From Streptomyces sp. NBC_00376 (GTDB taxonomy: Bacteria > Actinomycetota > Actinomycetes > Streptomycetales > Streptomycetaceae), in NCBI RefSeq assembly GCF_036077095.1, contig NZ_CP107960.1, positions 3,162,001 to 3,226,000 on the forward strand: a stretch of 64,000 bases of DNA, in the 5' to 3' direction. Shown here piece after piece: positions 1-8,503 of this stretch. The notes under the pieces are model-generated. The model saw nothing but the letters and a program-made list of their open reading frames with translations. It was not told the DNA's origin and ran no database searches. Made by a program: the position numbers and the translations under genes. Numbering within the stretch: the first letter of the stretch is position 1; every line of letters begins with the position of its first letter.

Positions 1-1
1 G

Positions 2-175
2 ATGACCCAGGGCGGTCCCTCGGACTCCACGCTCACCGTCTCGCTGAACATGTACCGCGAGGGCTTCAACTTCTTCCACATGGGCTATGCGAGCGCCATG
101 GCGTATGTCCTCTTCGTGGTGATCATGGGCATCACGGTGCTCCAGCTCCGACTGCTGAAGGACAACACGAAATGA
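2..175 (+). CDS. Sugar ABC transporter permease, C-terminal fragment
   Basis: The reading frame is open from the window edge to a TGA at 173-175. It encodes the last ~57 residues of an integral membrane protein: a final hydrophobic segment (AMAYVLFVVIMGITVLQLRLL) followed by a short basic tail ending KDNTK. The motif NMYREGFNFFHMGYASAMA is typical of the last helices of MalF/UgpA-type permeases of carbohydrate ABC importers. The stop overlaps the ATG of the next permease (ATGA), so the two subunits are translationally coupled. The N-terminus lies outside the window. Confidence 0.85.
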   Translation: MTQGGPSDSTLTVSLNMYREGFNFFHMGYASAMAYVLFVVIMGITVLQLRLLKDNTK

Positions 176-1080
176 GCGCCACCAGTGCACCGGGCGCCGT
201 CTCGACGGCGCCGTCGAAGCAGCCCGGCAACACACCGCCGTCCAGGGTGAAGAAGGCCCGCAACCCGAAGCGCGTCCTCGTCTACGTCCTGCTGTCGGTC
301 GGCCTGCTGATCATGTCGGCGCCGTTCCTGTGGATGGCCCTCTCGGCCTTCAAGACGCCGCAGGAACTGACGGCCAGCCCGCCCGTGTGGATCCCGACCG
401 AGTGGACCCTGGAGAACTTCCGGGACCTGCTCGACAAGCTGGATCTGCCGCTGTACTTCATGAACTCGGTGATCGTGGCGATGCTGGTCACCGCCTCGAA
501 CCTGGTGTTCTGCTCGATGCTCGGGTACGCCCTGGCCAAGCTGAACTTCGCCGGCCGCAACAAGATCTTCGGCCTGGTTCTCGGCGCCCTGATGGTGCCC
601 GGCAACCTGATGCTGCTGCCGCTGTTCGTGCTGATGAGCAAGTTGCATCTGATCGACTCGTACGCCGGTCTGGTGCTGCCGTTCGCCGCCGGGGCCTTCG
701 GGGTCTTCCTGATGCGGCAGTTCATGCAGTCGATCCCGGACGAGCTGCTGGAAGCGGCCCGGATGGACGGCGCCGGTGAGTGGTACATCTTCTGGCGCAT
801 CGTGATGCCGCTGGTGAAGCCCGCACTGGCGACGCTCTCGATCTTCACGTTCCTGGGCTCCTGGAACAACTTCGTCTGGCCGCTCATCGCGACCAACGAC
901 CCCGACAAGTACACCCTGCCGGTCGCCCTGGCCACCTTCGCCACCGACCCCAACAAGGCGGGCGGCTCCAACGGCATGCTGATGGCCGGCTCCCTGCTGG
1001 TCGTCCTGCCCGTCGTGATCCTGTTCATCGCGCTCCAGCGGCACTTCACCCAGGGCATCGCCACCGCCGGCATGAAGTAG
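172..1080 (+). CDS. Carbohydrate ABC transporter permease (MalG/UgpE type)
   Basis: The product is 302 residues, of usual length for the second permease of a CUT1-type sugar importer. A basic, Pro/Ala-rich cytoplasmic N-terminus (1-40) precedes six predicted membrane helices. The EAA loop that docks the ATPase is visible near residues 195-220 (DELLEAARMDGAGEW, then IVMPLVKPAL). The start is the ATG overlapping the stop of the upstream permease. No ATPase gene is adjacent, which is normal in Streptomyces where a shared MsiK ATPase energises many such importers (family knowledge). With the GH1 and GH144-like genes just downstream, the imported sugar is probably a beta-glucan oligosaccharide; that is inference. 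Confidence 0.93.
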   Translation: MSATSAPGAVSTAPSKQPGNTPPSRVKKARNPKRVLVYVLLSVGLLIMSAPFLWMALSAFKTPQELTASPPVWIPTEWTLENFRDLLDKLDLPLYFMNSVIVAMLVTASNLVFCSMLGYALAKLNFAGRNKIFGLVLGALMVPGNLMLLPLFVLMSKLHLIDSYAGLVLPFAAGAFGVFLMRQFMQSIPDELLEAARMDGAGEWYIFWRIVMPLVKPALATLSIFTFLGSWNNFVWPLIATNDPDKYTLPVALATFATDPNKAGGSNGMLMAGSLLVVLPVVILFIALQRHFTQGIATAGMK

Positions 1081-1171
1081 GGCCGGCCCCGGCAGCCCCA
1101 CCGAAACGTACGAGGCCACGGCCCCACACCCCGTCGGCCACACCCCTTCATCACCAGAGAGACAGTTTGCG

Positions 1172-2374
1172 ATGACGCACACCCAGGTCCCGTTCCCCGA
1201 AAACTTCCTGTGGGGCGCCTCCACGGCCGCCCACCAGATCGAGGGCAACAACACCAACAGCGACTGGTGGGTCAAGGAGCACGCCGCGGGCACCCACATC
1301 CAGGAGCCCAGCCTGGACGCCTGCGACAGCTACCACCGCTGGCACGAGGACATGGACGTGCTGGCCGGTCTGGGCTTCACCGACTACCGGTTCTCCATCG
1401 AGTGGGCGCGCATCGAGCCGGCCGAGGGCCGGTTCTCCCGGGCCGAACTCGCCCACTACCGCCGCATGGTCGAGGGCGCCATCGAGCGCGGCCTGCGCCC
1501 CATGATCACCCTCCACCACTTCACCGTGCCGCAGTGGTTCGAGGCGCGCGGCGGCTGGACCGCCGAAGGCGCGACCGAGCTCTTCGCGCGTTACGTCGCG
1601 GCCTGTGCACCCGTGATCGCCGAGGGCGTCAGCCACGTCTGCACCATCAACGAGCCGAACATGATCGCCGTCATGGCCGGCCAGGCCAAGCGGGGCGACA
1701 ACAGCTTCCCGCCGGCCGGGCTGCCGACCCCCGACGACGAGACCACCGAGGCCGTCATCGCCGCGCACCACGCGGCCGTCAAGGAGGTCCGGGCGATCAA
1801 CCCGGACATCCAGGTCGGCTGGACCATCGCCAACCAGGTCTACCAGGCCCTGCCCGGCGCCGAGGAGGTCACCGCGGCCTACCGTCACCCCCGCGAGGAC
1901 GTCTTCATCGAGGCCGCCCGCGGCGACGACTGGATCGGTGTGCAGTCCTACACCCGCACCAAGATCGGCACCGACGGCCCGATACCCACCGCCGAGGGCG
2001 CCGAGCGCACCCTCACGCAGTGGGAGTACTACCCGTCCGCCGTCGGCTACGCGCTGCGCCACACCGCCGAGGTCCTGGGCAACGGCATCCCGCTGATCGT
2101 CACCGAGAACGGCATCGCCACCGACGACGACAGCCGCCGCGTCGACTACTACACCGGCGCCCTGAACGAGGTCGCCTCCGCGATCCAGGACGGCCTGAAC
2201 ATCCAGGGCTACCTGGCCTGGAGCGCGCTCGACAACTACGAGTGGGGCTCCTACAAGCCCACCTTCGGCCTGATCGGCTGGGACCCGGAGACCTTCGAGC
2301 GGCTGCCCAAGCCGTCCGCCGTCTGGCTGGGCGAGATGGGCCGCACCCGCGCCCTGCCGCGTATCGCCGACTGA
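1172..2374 (+). CDS. GH1 family beta-glucosidase
   Basis: This 400-residue protein has the glycoside hydrolase family 1 signature throughout: N-terminal FPENFLWGASTAAHQIEG, the acid/base glutamate E161 in TINEPN, and the nucleophile E312 in VTENG. It has no signal peptide, so it should act in the cytoplasm on oligosaccharides brought in by the adjacent ABC importer. At 400 residues it is shorter than the usual 440-480, the shortfall being in loop regions rather than the catalytic core. It starts 91 bp after the permease stop and is probably in the same transcription unit. The sugar linkage cannot be read from sequence; context with the GH144-like gene suggests beta-1,2-linked glucose. Confidence 0.92.
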   Translation: MTHTQVPFPENFLWGASTAAHQIEGNNTNSDWWVKEHAAGTHIQEPSLDACDSYHRWHEDMDVLAGLGFTDYRFSIEWARIEPAEGRFSRAELAHYRRMVEGAIERGLRPMITLHHFTVPQWFEARGGWTAEGATELFARYVAACAPVIAEGVSHVCTINEPNMIAVMAGQAKRGDNSFPPAGLPTPDDETTEAVIAAHHAAVKEVRAINPDIQVGWTIANQVYQALPGAEEVTAAYRHPREDVFIEAARGDDWIGVQSYTRTKIGTDGPIPTAEGAERTLTQWEYYPSAVGYALRHTAEVLGNGIPLIVTENGIATDDDSRRVDYYTGALNEVASAIQDGLNIQGYLAWSALDNYEWGSYKPTFGLIGWDPETFERLPKPSAVWLGEMGRTRALPRIAD

Positions 2375-2681
2375 CGGCGGCCACCCGAGCCGACCTGCCT
2401 CGGCTCACGAGCCGACCGATGTCGGCTCCCCCCGACCGGGAGCCACCTGACGGCTCCCGCCCGTACGGGAACCGGCGGCACCTGACGGACGCCGGTTCCC
2501 GTACAGCAGGGCCTTTCGGGCCCTGTGCCCGCGTACGGCGCCGCTCGTGTCCTGCCCTGCTCACGAGCGGCGGCGCACGCCGGTGCCGTACGAGGCACGG
2601 CGCCCCGCGCCCGCAAATCATGACCGACGAACGAAATCCGCCCACCGCCCACAGTCGGTGGCTCTTCTTCGAGGGGTTCTG
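2375..2681. other. Intergenic stretch with stacked hairpins
   Basis: No gene is visible. The first half is dense in short inverted repeats (for example CGGCTC-AC-GAGCCG near 2399-2412 and GGCTCCC/GGGAGCC copies near 2425-2460), then the terminator pair listed separately. The last ~60 bases contain a GAGGGG ribosome-binding site directly before the ATG at 2682. I found no convincing LacI/CebR-type 14-bp operator. Confidence 0.6.
2463..2525 (+). terminator. Tandem hairpin terminator after the GH1 gene
   Basis: GTACGGGAACCGGC (2463-2476) pairs perfectly with GCCGGTTCCCGTAC (2491-2504), a 14-bp stem. It is followed at once by a second hairpin, CAGGGCC-TTTC-GGGCCCTG (2507-2525). There is no U-tract, as usual in Streptomyces. 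The GH144-like gene downstream therefore probably has its own promoter or depends on readthrough. Confidence 0.7.
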
Positions 2682-4157
2682 ATGAACCGTCGTACGTTTC
2701 TCACCGCAGCGGGAACAGGGGCCGCCGCCCTGTCGCTGGGAGCCGTGGCCGCGTCCCCGGCGGGCGCCGCCGACCGGCCAGTGCGCGGCTCGCACGCACC
2801 GCTGCTGCTGCGCTGGTTCCGCGACACGTACCGGTCGATCGAGGCCATGACGACCGACTTCGGTCTCGCCGTCGACAAGATCGATGTCAGCAAGCCCGGT
2901 GCCCCCGTCCAGTCGCGTCAGACCTCCCCCACCAACATCGGCTGCGGCCTCTGGTCGACGGTGGCCGCCGCCGGGCTCGGGGTGATCGACGACGACACGA
3001 TGCGCCGACGGCTGGAGCACACCGTGCGGGCCGTCGAGAAGCTGGAGCGCCACCACGGCTTCTGGCTCAACTGGTACGACGCGCACGACGGTTCGGTGCT
3101 CGCCGAGTGGCCCGGCACCGGTGACCCGGTCCGCCCGTTCCTCTCCTCCGTCGACAACGCCTGGCTGGTCACCGGACTGCGTATCGCCGCCGACGCCGCG
3201 CCCGCGCTGCGCCCGCGTATCGCCCGCATCCTGGCCACCGCCGACTGGTCGTACTACTACACGCCGTACGACCCGGCCGACCCGGTCGCCGGCCCCGGCC
3301 AGCTGCGCGGCGGGTTCTGGACCGACACCGAGGAGCCCACCGGCCACCACTACGGCGCGCTCAACACCGAGCCCCGGATGGCCAGTTACCTGGGCATCGC
3401 GGACGGCTCGCTGCCCGCCGACCACTACTGGCACCTGCTGCGCACGATGCTGCCCGAGCACGGGCAGGAGCAGTACCCGCAGGGCAGTTACGTCGCCATG
3501 GACGGCGTACGGGTCTGGCAGGGGCACTACACCCATCGCGGCCGCAAGATCGTGCCCACCTGGGGCGGGTCGATGTTCGAGGCGCTGATGGTGCCGCTGT
3601 TCGTGCCGGAGGCCGAGTGGTCGCCGAGGTCCTGGGGCCTCAACCACCGCCGCTACGTCCGCAGCCAGATCGAGCACGGGACGGAGGAGGCGGGGTACGG
3701 GTACTGGGGCTTCTCCCCCGCCAACATCCCCGAGGGCGGCTACCAGGAGTACGGCGTCGACGCGATCGGCATGCAGATCGACGGCTACGCCTCCAACACC
3801 GACCGCACGTACACCAAGGACGGCGAACCGCTGCCGCCCGCCTCGGCGTTCACCAACGGTGTGGTCACCCCGCACGCCTCCTTCCTCGCGCTGCCCTACG
3901 CACCGGACGAGGCGATCGCCAACCTGCGTGCGCTCGATCGCGACTTCGGCGCCTACCACGCCGGGTACGGCTTCCGGGACTCCGTCAACGTCGGCACCGG
4001 CCGGGTCAGCGACTACCTGCTCGCGCTCGACCAGGGCATGATCGCCGCGGCGCTGGCCCAGGCGATCCGCCCCGGCCTGCTGCAACGGCCGTTCCGCACC
4101 GGCGGGTTCCAGTCCAAGGTGCGGCCGCTGCTCGCCAAGGAGCGGTTCTCCATCTGA
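2682..4157 (+). CDS. Tat-exported GH144-like (glucoamylase-fold) glycoside hydrolase
   Basis: The 491-residue protein starts at the ATG with GAGGGG upstream and opens with a twin-arginine signal (MNRRTFLTAAGTGAAALSLG, cleavage expected after ASPAGA), so it is exported folded. The mature part has features of the (alpha/alpha)6 'glycoamylase-like' group that includes GH144 endo-beta-1,2-glucanases: FLSSVDNAWLVTGL near the middle and GYGFRDSVN followed by LALDQGMIAAAL close to the C-terminus. The assignment is from motif memory only. Position beside a sugar importer and an intracellular GH1 fits a role in cutting an extracellular glucan before uptake. Another (alpha/alpha)6 hydrolase family cannot be excluded. 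Confidence 0.65.
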   Translation: MNRRTFLTAAGTGAAALSLGAVAASPAGAADRPVRGSHAPLLLRWFRDTYRSIEAMTTDFGLAVDKIDVSKPGAPVQSRQTSPTNIGCGLWSTVAAAGLGVIDDDTMRRRLEHTVRAVEKLERHHGFWLNWYDAHDGSVLAEWPGTGDPVRPFLSSVDNAWLVTGLRIAADAAPALRPRIARILATADWSYYYTPYDPADPVAGPGQLRGGFWTDTEEPTGHHYGALNTEPRMASYLGIADGSLPADHYWHLLRTMLPEHGQEQYPQGSYVAMDGVRVWQGHYTHRGRKIVPTWGGSMFEALMVPLFVPEAEWSPRSWGLNHRRYVRSQIEHGTEEAGYGYWGFSPANIPEGGYQEYGVDAIGMQIDGYASNTDRTYTKDGEPLPPASAFTNGVVTPHASFLALPYAPDEAIANLRALDRDFGAYHAGYGFRDSVNVGTGRVSDYLLALDQGMIAAALAQAIRPGLLQRPFRTGGFQSKVRPLLAKERFSI

Positions 4158-4289
4158 GCCGTCCTGGCGTCTCGGCCAGCTGAACCGCCTCGAAACGTGG
4201 CGGCGTACCGGTCCGGGGCGGAGAGCTCGGGGCCCGGCCCCGGCCCGGTACGCCGTCGCTCGAATCGGATCCGCTCGACTCGGGTCCGT

Positions 4290-5348
4290 TCAGTTCCAGC
4301 CCGCGCGGTACGCCGACCAGTCGCCCTCCCGCGCGGCGAAGTCGACGTAGAGCGCGACCCCGAACCGTTCGCGGCCGCGGTCGGTGCGCCCCAGGCCCAG
4401 CCTGGTGCCCCGGACCGCGGCCGCGACCGTCTCGGCCGACTCGTGGTGTCCGAGGTCGTCCTCGTGGAAGAACGGCACTCCCATCAGCAGATCGGTGTCC
4501 TTCGGCGTCACTTCGAGGGCGAGCGCCGTCTGCTGGGCGACATAGCCGCCGAACAGCCCCTCCAGGGGCATCCAGGTGTCGTACGACATGACGGCGATCT
4601 GGTCGACCCGGCGCGCGACCTGGCCGAAGAACTTCTGCGACCACCACTTCTGGCTGCCGCCGCTGACCACGCCGATCACCCGGTGCGCCGAGGGCAGCGG
4701 GTCGATCTGGTGGGCGGCGACCGACAGCTGTGCCCTGCGCGGCCTCGTGAGCGCGCGCAGGTCGTCCAGGAGCGAGAGGTAGTGGCGGTCGCCGGAGTGC
4801 AGCGGCTCCAGGTCGAAGTGGACGCCGTCGAACCCGGCGTCCAGGATCTGCCGGGCCGAGGCGACCACGGCGGTACGGGACGCGGCCCGCTCCAGACGCA
4901 GCCCGTCGGGCCCCTCGGTGGCCAGCACGTCGCCGAGCCAGGCCTGGACCCGGATGCCGGGCAGGGTGCGGTGCACGGCGTCGATCAGCCACCGGGCCCG
5001 GGGGTAGCGGTCGGCGGGCAGGGTGCCGTCGTGCTCCAGCGGCCCGGCGTGGACGTACAGGTCCTTGATCCCCGTCCCCTCGATCCGGTCGGCGAACGCG
5101 GCGAGGTCGGCGTCGTCCTTGCGCCCGTCGACCCAGGCGTGGCCGAGCCAGATGGCGTCGCGGCCCCGGGTGCGGGTGTTGTCGCCCGGGTCGCCGGAGT
5201 AGTTGAGCCGCAGGGCGATGCCCGCGGTGAGGACCGGCACCACGATCGCCAGGACCACCCCCAGCGCGATCCTTCTGGGCCAGGTCCAGCGGAACCGGGC
5301 CGCCCGTTCGCGTATCCGCCCGGCCCCGCGTTTGATCCCCGTGAGCAC
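4290..5348 (-). CDS. Membrane-anchored GH18-like TIM-barrel protein, hypothetical
   Basis: I choose the GTG at 5348, with GGGGG eight bases upstream, giving 352 residues; the frame stays open further upstream but would run into the divergent gene. A basic N-terminus is followed by one membrane helix (RIALGVVLAIVVPVLTAGIAL), then a long exterior domain. The segment DAGFDGVHFDLEPLHSGD resembles the beta-4 strand of GH18 chitinase-like barrels (DGxDxDxE), with E in the acid position, and MSYDTWMP matches the later conserved MxYD strand. A surface polysaccharide- or peptidoglycan-related role is plausible; the substrate is unknown. It is convergent with the GH144-like gene. Confidence 0.6.
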   Translation of the reverse strand: MLTGIKRGAGRIRERAARFRWTWPRRIALGVVLAIVVPVLTAGIALRLNYSGDPGDNTRTRGRDAIWLGHAWVDGRKDDADLAAFADRIEGTGIKDLYVHAGPLEHDGTLPADRYPRARWLIDAVHRTLPGIRVQAWLGDVLATEGPDGLRLERAASRTAVVASARQILDAGFDGVHFDLEPLHSGDRHYLSLLDDLRALTRPRRAQLSVAAHQIDPLPSAHRVIGVVSGGSQKWWSQKFFGQVARRVDQIAVMSYDTWMPLEGLFGGYVAQQTALALEVTPKDTDLLMGVPFFHEDDLGHHESAETVAAAVRGTRLGLGRTDRGRERFGVALYVDFAAREGDWSAYRAGWN

Positions 5349-5475
5349 GTCCGTATCCCCCTGCGTGTCGGTGTGCCGTCGCTGTAGTAGGGCATCATGA
5401 CGCACCGCCCGGACACCGATGGCGGGCCCGGTCGCCGGGTCGCGGGTGACAGAGGGTGGACATAGCCTCACAAAT

Positions 5476-7641
5476 GTGACGCCGCCCGTGAGCCGTACCC
5501 GGATATCCATACCGGGCCGGGCCCTGCTCACCGCGCTGATGGCGGTGTGCTGGCCGGCCCTTCCCGCAGTACCGGCTTTTTCCGCAGTACCGGCCCTTCC
5601 CGCAGCTCCGACCGCCCGCGCCGACGATCCCGTCACGCTGTCCCGGGACGGTCAGATCACCGACAAGGTGGGGGCGCTCGGGGACCGCAGGGACCAGGTG
5701 CGGGCCGCACTCGACCGGCTGTACGCGGACCGCCGCGTACAGCTCTTCGTCGTGTACGTACGGGACTTCTCCGGGCGGTCCGCGCAGAACTGGGCAGATG
5801 CCACGGCCGACCGCAACGGCCTCGGCCGCGACGACGTCCTGCTCGCCGTCGCCACCCACGACCGGCAGTACGCGTACACCGTCGAACAGGGCTCCCGCCT
5901 CACCGACGCCCAGCTCCAGGACGTGGCGAGCACCGCGATCGAGCCCGCGCTCAGGGAGCACGACTGGGCCGGCGCGGCGATCGGCGCGGCAAACGGGTAC
6001 TCCGCCGTACTGGCCGGAAAGCCCGTGCCCACCCCGGCCATCACCCCCGGTGCCGCCGACCCCGGAACCGGTGAATCCGTCGGGACGAACACCGCTGACC
6101 TGATCCTCCCGGGGGTCGTCGTCGGCGGGGCGGCGGCGCTGGCCGGCTACGCGTACACCCGGCGCAGGCGCCGCACCACGACCCGCACCACGCCCGGCGC
6201 GAAGGGCTGGGGCCCCGCCTCCGCCGGACCGGACGGGGCGCCGCAGCCGCCGGAGCCGCTGCCTGAGCTGGACGCTCGCGCGAAGGAGGCGCTGGTGGAC
6301 ACCGACGACGCGGTCCGCACCAGCGAGGAGGAACTGGGTTTCGCCACCGCCCAGTTCGGCGAGGAGGCGGCGGCCCCGTTCACGAAGGCCGTCGGCCATG
6401 CGAAGGGCGAGCTGACGGCGGCGTTCCGGCTGCGTCAGCGCCTGGACGACGCCATTCCCGAGGACGAGGCGACCAGGCGCCGGATGCTGGACGAGATCAT
6501 CGGCCGCTGCGCGGACGCGGGCGCCCGGCTGGACGCCGTGTCCGAGGACTTCGACCGGCTGCGCGCCCTGGAACGCGACGCCCCGCAGGCCCTGGCCACG
6601 GCCGAGGCCGCGTTCCGGGCGCTCGCCGGACGGGTCGCCGCGGCCGAGGCCACCCTGAACACGATGCGCGAGGAGTACGCGGAGTCGGCCTTCGCCGCCG
6701 TCGCCGGCGACATCGAGCAGGCCAAGGACCGGCTCGTCTTCGCCACGTCGAGCCTCAACCGGGGCCGTCAGTCGGTGGACAGCACCAACAACTCGGCGGC
6801 GGCGGTGTACATCCGGGCCACCGAGGGCGCCGTCGACCAGGCGACCACCCTCGTCGACGCGGTGGAGCGGCGGAGCCGGGAACTCACGGAGGCGGCGGGG
6901 CGGCTGCCCGCCGCCCTCACCGAGACGGAGACCGATCTGGCCGATGCGGGCGGGCTGCTCGAAGGCGCCGGGGACGGTGCGCCGACCGCCGATCTGCGGG
7001 GCCGGATCGCCCGCGCGAAGTCGGTGCTCGGCGATGTGCGGGCCCGGATGTCGGCCGGGCCGTACGACCCGATCGACGCGCTGCGCAGGGTGGAGGAGGC
7101 GGACGCGGCGCTCGACGCGGCGCTGGCCGGTGTCCGCGAACGGGATCAGGGCGACCGGCGGGCCCTCTCACTGCTGGACGGGGCGGTGCTCACGGCGCGT
7201 TCGGCGATCGCGGCGGCGGCCGACTTCATCACCACGAACCGGGGAGCTGTGGGCAGCCAGGCCCGGACCCGGCTGGCGGAGGCCCAGCGGCGTCTCGACC
7301 GGTCGCGCGAGCTGGCCGGGGCGAAGGATCCGCAGGGGGCGCTGTCCGAGGCGCAGCAGGCGGATTCGCTGGCCGGGCAGGCCCGGAGCCTGGCCGAACA
7401 GGATGTGCGCGCGTACGGGAACCGGAACGGTCCGGGCGGTGCGCGGGGAACGGGCGGCGGGGTCGGCGGCGCGGTGCTCGGCGGCATCATCCTCGGCGGC
7501 CTCCTGGGCGGCGGGGGCGGGCGCGGCGGCGGCGTCCACGGCGGGGGGTTCGGCGGCGGGGGGCACGGCGGGGCCGCCGGGCCGGGCAGCTTCGGCGGCG
7601 GGGGCACCCGGGGCCGGCGCGGAGGCGGCGGCCGTTTCTGA
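5476..7641 (+). CDS. Secreted/membrane TPM-domain protein with Gly-rich tail
   Basis: About 721 residues from the GTG at 5476; an ATG at 5419 and a GTG at 5446 are in frame, but the signal peptide is better placed with 5476. After the signal sequence (cleavage near TARADD) comes a TPM domain (YgcG/Psb32 family, roughly residues 35-170), a membrane helix followed by RRRRR, a long Ala/Glu-rich coiled-coil region (~250-600), and a C-terminal tail almost entirely Gly/Arg/His (GGLLGGGGGRGGG type). TPM domains sit outside the membrane. The gene lies 117 bp upstream of a PspA homologue, a pairing common in Streptomyces and suggestive of envelope-stress maintenance. Confidence 0.85.
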   Translation: MTPPVSRTRISIPGRALLTALMAVCWPALPAVPAFSAVPALPAAPTARADDPVTLSRDGQITDKVGALGDRRDQVRAALDRLYADRRVQLFVVYVRDFSGRSAQNWADATADRNGLGRDDVLLAVATHDRQYAYTVEQGSRLTDAQLQDVASTAIEPALREHDWAGAAIGAANGYSAVLAGKPVPTPAITPGAADPGTGESVGTNTADLILPGVVVGGAAALAGYAYTRRRRRTTTRTTPGAKGWGPASAGPDGAPQPPEPLPELDARAKEALVDTDDAVRTSEEELGFATAQFGEEAAAPFTKAVGHAKGELTAAFRLRQRLDDAIPEDEATRRRMLDEIIGRCADAGARLDAVSEDFDRLRALERDAPQALATAEAAFRALAGRVAAAEATLNTMREEYAESAFAAVAGDIEQAKDRLVFATSSLNRGRQSVDSTNNSAAAVYIRATEGAVDQATTLVDAVERRSRELTEAAGRLPAALTETETDLADAGGLLEGAGDGAPTADLRGRIARAKSVLGDVRARMSAGPYDPIDALRRVEEADAALDAALAGVRERDQGDRRALSLLDGAVLTARSAIAAAADFITTNRGAVGSQARTRLAEAQRRLDRSRELAGAKDPQGALSEAQQADSLAGQARSLAEQDVRAYGNRNGPGGARGTGGGVGGAVLGGIILGGLLGGGGGRGGGVHGGGFGGGGHGGAAGPGSFGGGGTRGRRGGGGRF

Positions 7642-7694
7642 GCCGGCCGCGGGGCCCGCCCCGAGGCTTCATCCGCAGATTCGCTTCATCCACC

Positions 7695-7740
7695 GGGATC
7701 CCCGGAGAGACCCACCGCGGGGATCCCGGGAGAGACCCAC
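7695..7740. repeat. Imperfect 21-bp direct repeat, 25-bp period
   Basis: GGGATCCCCGGAGAGACCCAC (7695-7715) is repeated at 7720-7740 with one mismatch. The pair sits just upstream of the pspA-like start codon, between the TPM and PspA genes. It could be a regulator-binding site or a simple local duplication. Confidence 0.6.
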
Positions 7741-7758
7741 GCGCACAAGGAGAGTTCC

Positions 7759-8469
7759 ATGACCAAGCAGACCATTCTCGGCCGCGTCACCCAGCTGGCG
7801 AAGGCCAACATCAACGCGCTGCTCGATCAGGCGGAGGACCCGCAGAAGATGCTGGACCAGCTGATCCGCGAGTACACGGCCAACATCTCGGAGGCCGAGC
7901 AGGCGGTCGCCACGACCATCGGCAATCTGCGGCTGATGGAACAGGACCACCAGGAGGATGTGGACGCGGCGAAGGAGTGGGGCGGCAAGGCGCTCGCCGC
8001 GAGCCGCAAGGCCGACGAGCTGCGGGCGGCCGGGTCCGGGGCGGAGGCGGACAAGTTCGACAACCTGGCCAAGGTGGCGCTCGGCCGTCAGCTCCGGTCG
8101 GAGAAGGAAGCGGGGACGGCGGAGCCGGTCATCGCCGCGCAGACCGAGGTGGTGGACAGGCTGAAGTCCGGCCTGGACCAGATGAGGACCAAGCTGTCGG
8201 AGCTGAAGGCCAAGCGGGACGAGCTGGTGGCCCGTGCCAAGTCCGCCGAGGCGCAGAACCGGATGATGGACTCCGTCAAGAGCATCGATGTCCTCGACCC
8301 GACCAGTGAGCTCAGCCGGTTCGAGGACAAGGTGCGGCGCGAGGAGGCGAAGGCGCTGGGCAAGCAGGAGCTGGCCGCCTCGTCGCTGGACGCCCAGTTC
8401 GAGCAGCTGGACGGCCTGGGCGACAGCGCCGAGATCGATGCCCGGCTGGCCGCGCTGAAGTCGGCCTGA
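7759..8469 (+). CDS. PspA/IM30 family membrane-stress protein
   Basis: The 236-residue protein matches the PspA/Vipp1/IM30 family over its length: an amphipathic N-terminal helix (TILGRVTQLAKANINALLDQAEDPQKML), then continuous heptad-rich coiled coil rich in Lys, Glu and Ala. The ATG has an AAGGAG site upstream. The family oligomerises on the inner face of the membrane and stabilises it under stress. The upstream TPM-domain gene is in the same orientation and probably the same operon. No PspB/PspC-type partner is encoded here. Confidence 0.93.
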   Translation: MTKQTILGRVTQLAKANINALLDQAEDPQKMLDQLIREYTANISEAEQAVATTIGNLRLMEQDHQEDVDAAKEWGGKALAASRKADELRAAGSGAEADKFDNLAKVALGRQLRSEKEAGTAEPVIAAQTEVVDRLKSGLDQMRTKLSELKAKRDELVARAKSAEAQNRMMDSVKSIDVLDPTSELSRFEDKVRREEAKALGKQELAASSLDAQFEQLDGLGDSAEIDARLAALKSA

Positions 8470-8503
8470 GACCTGTCGGCCCGGGGCCCGCCCGGCAGCC
8501 GGG

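Noticed and set aside
85..1299. 404-codon minus-strand frame over the permease gene
   Set aside because: Composition (Gln/Gly/Arg/His-rich) and complete overlap with a clear permease mark it as a shadow.
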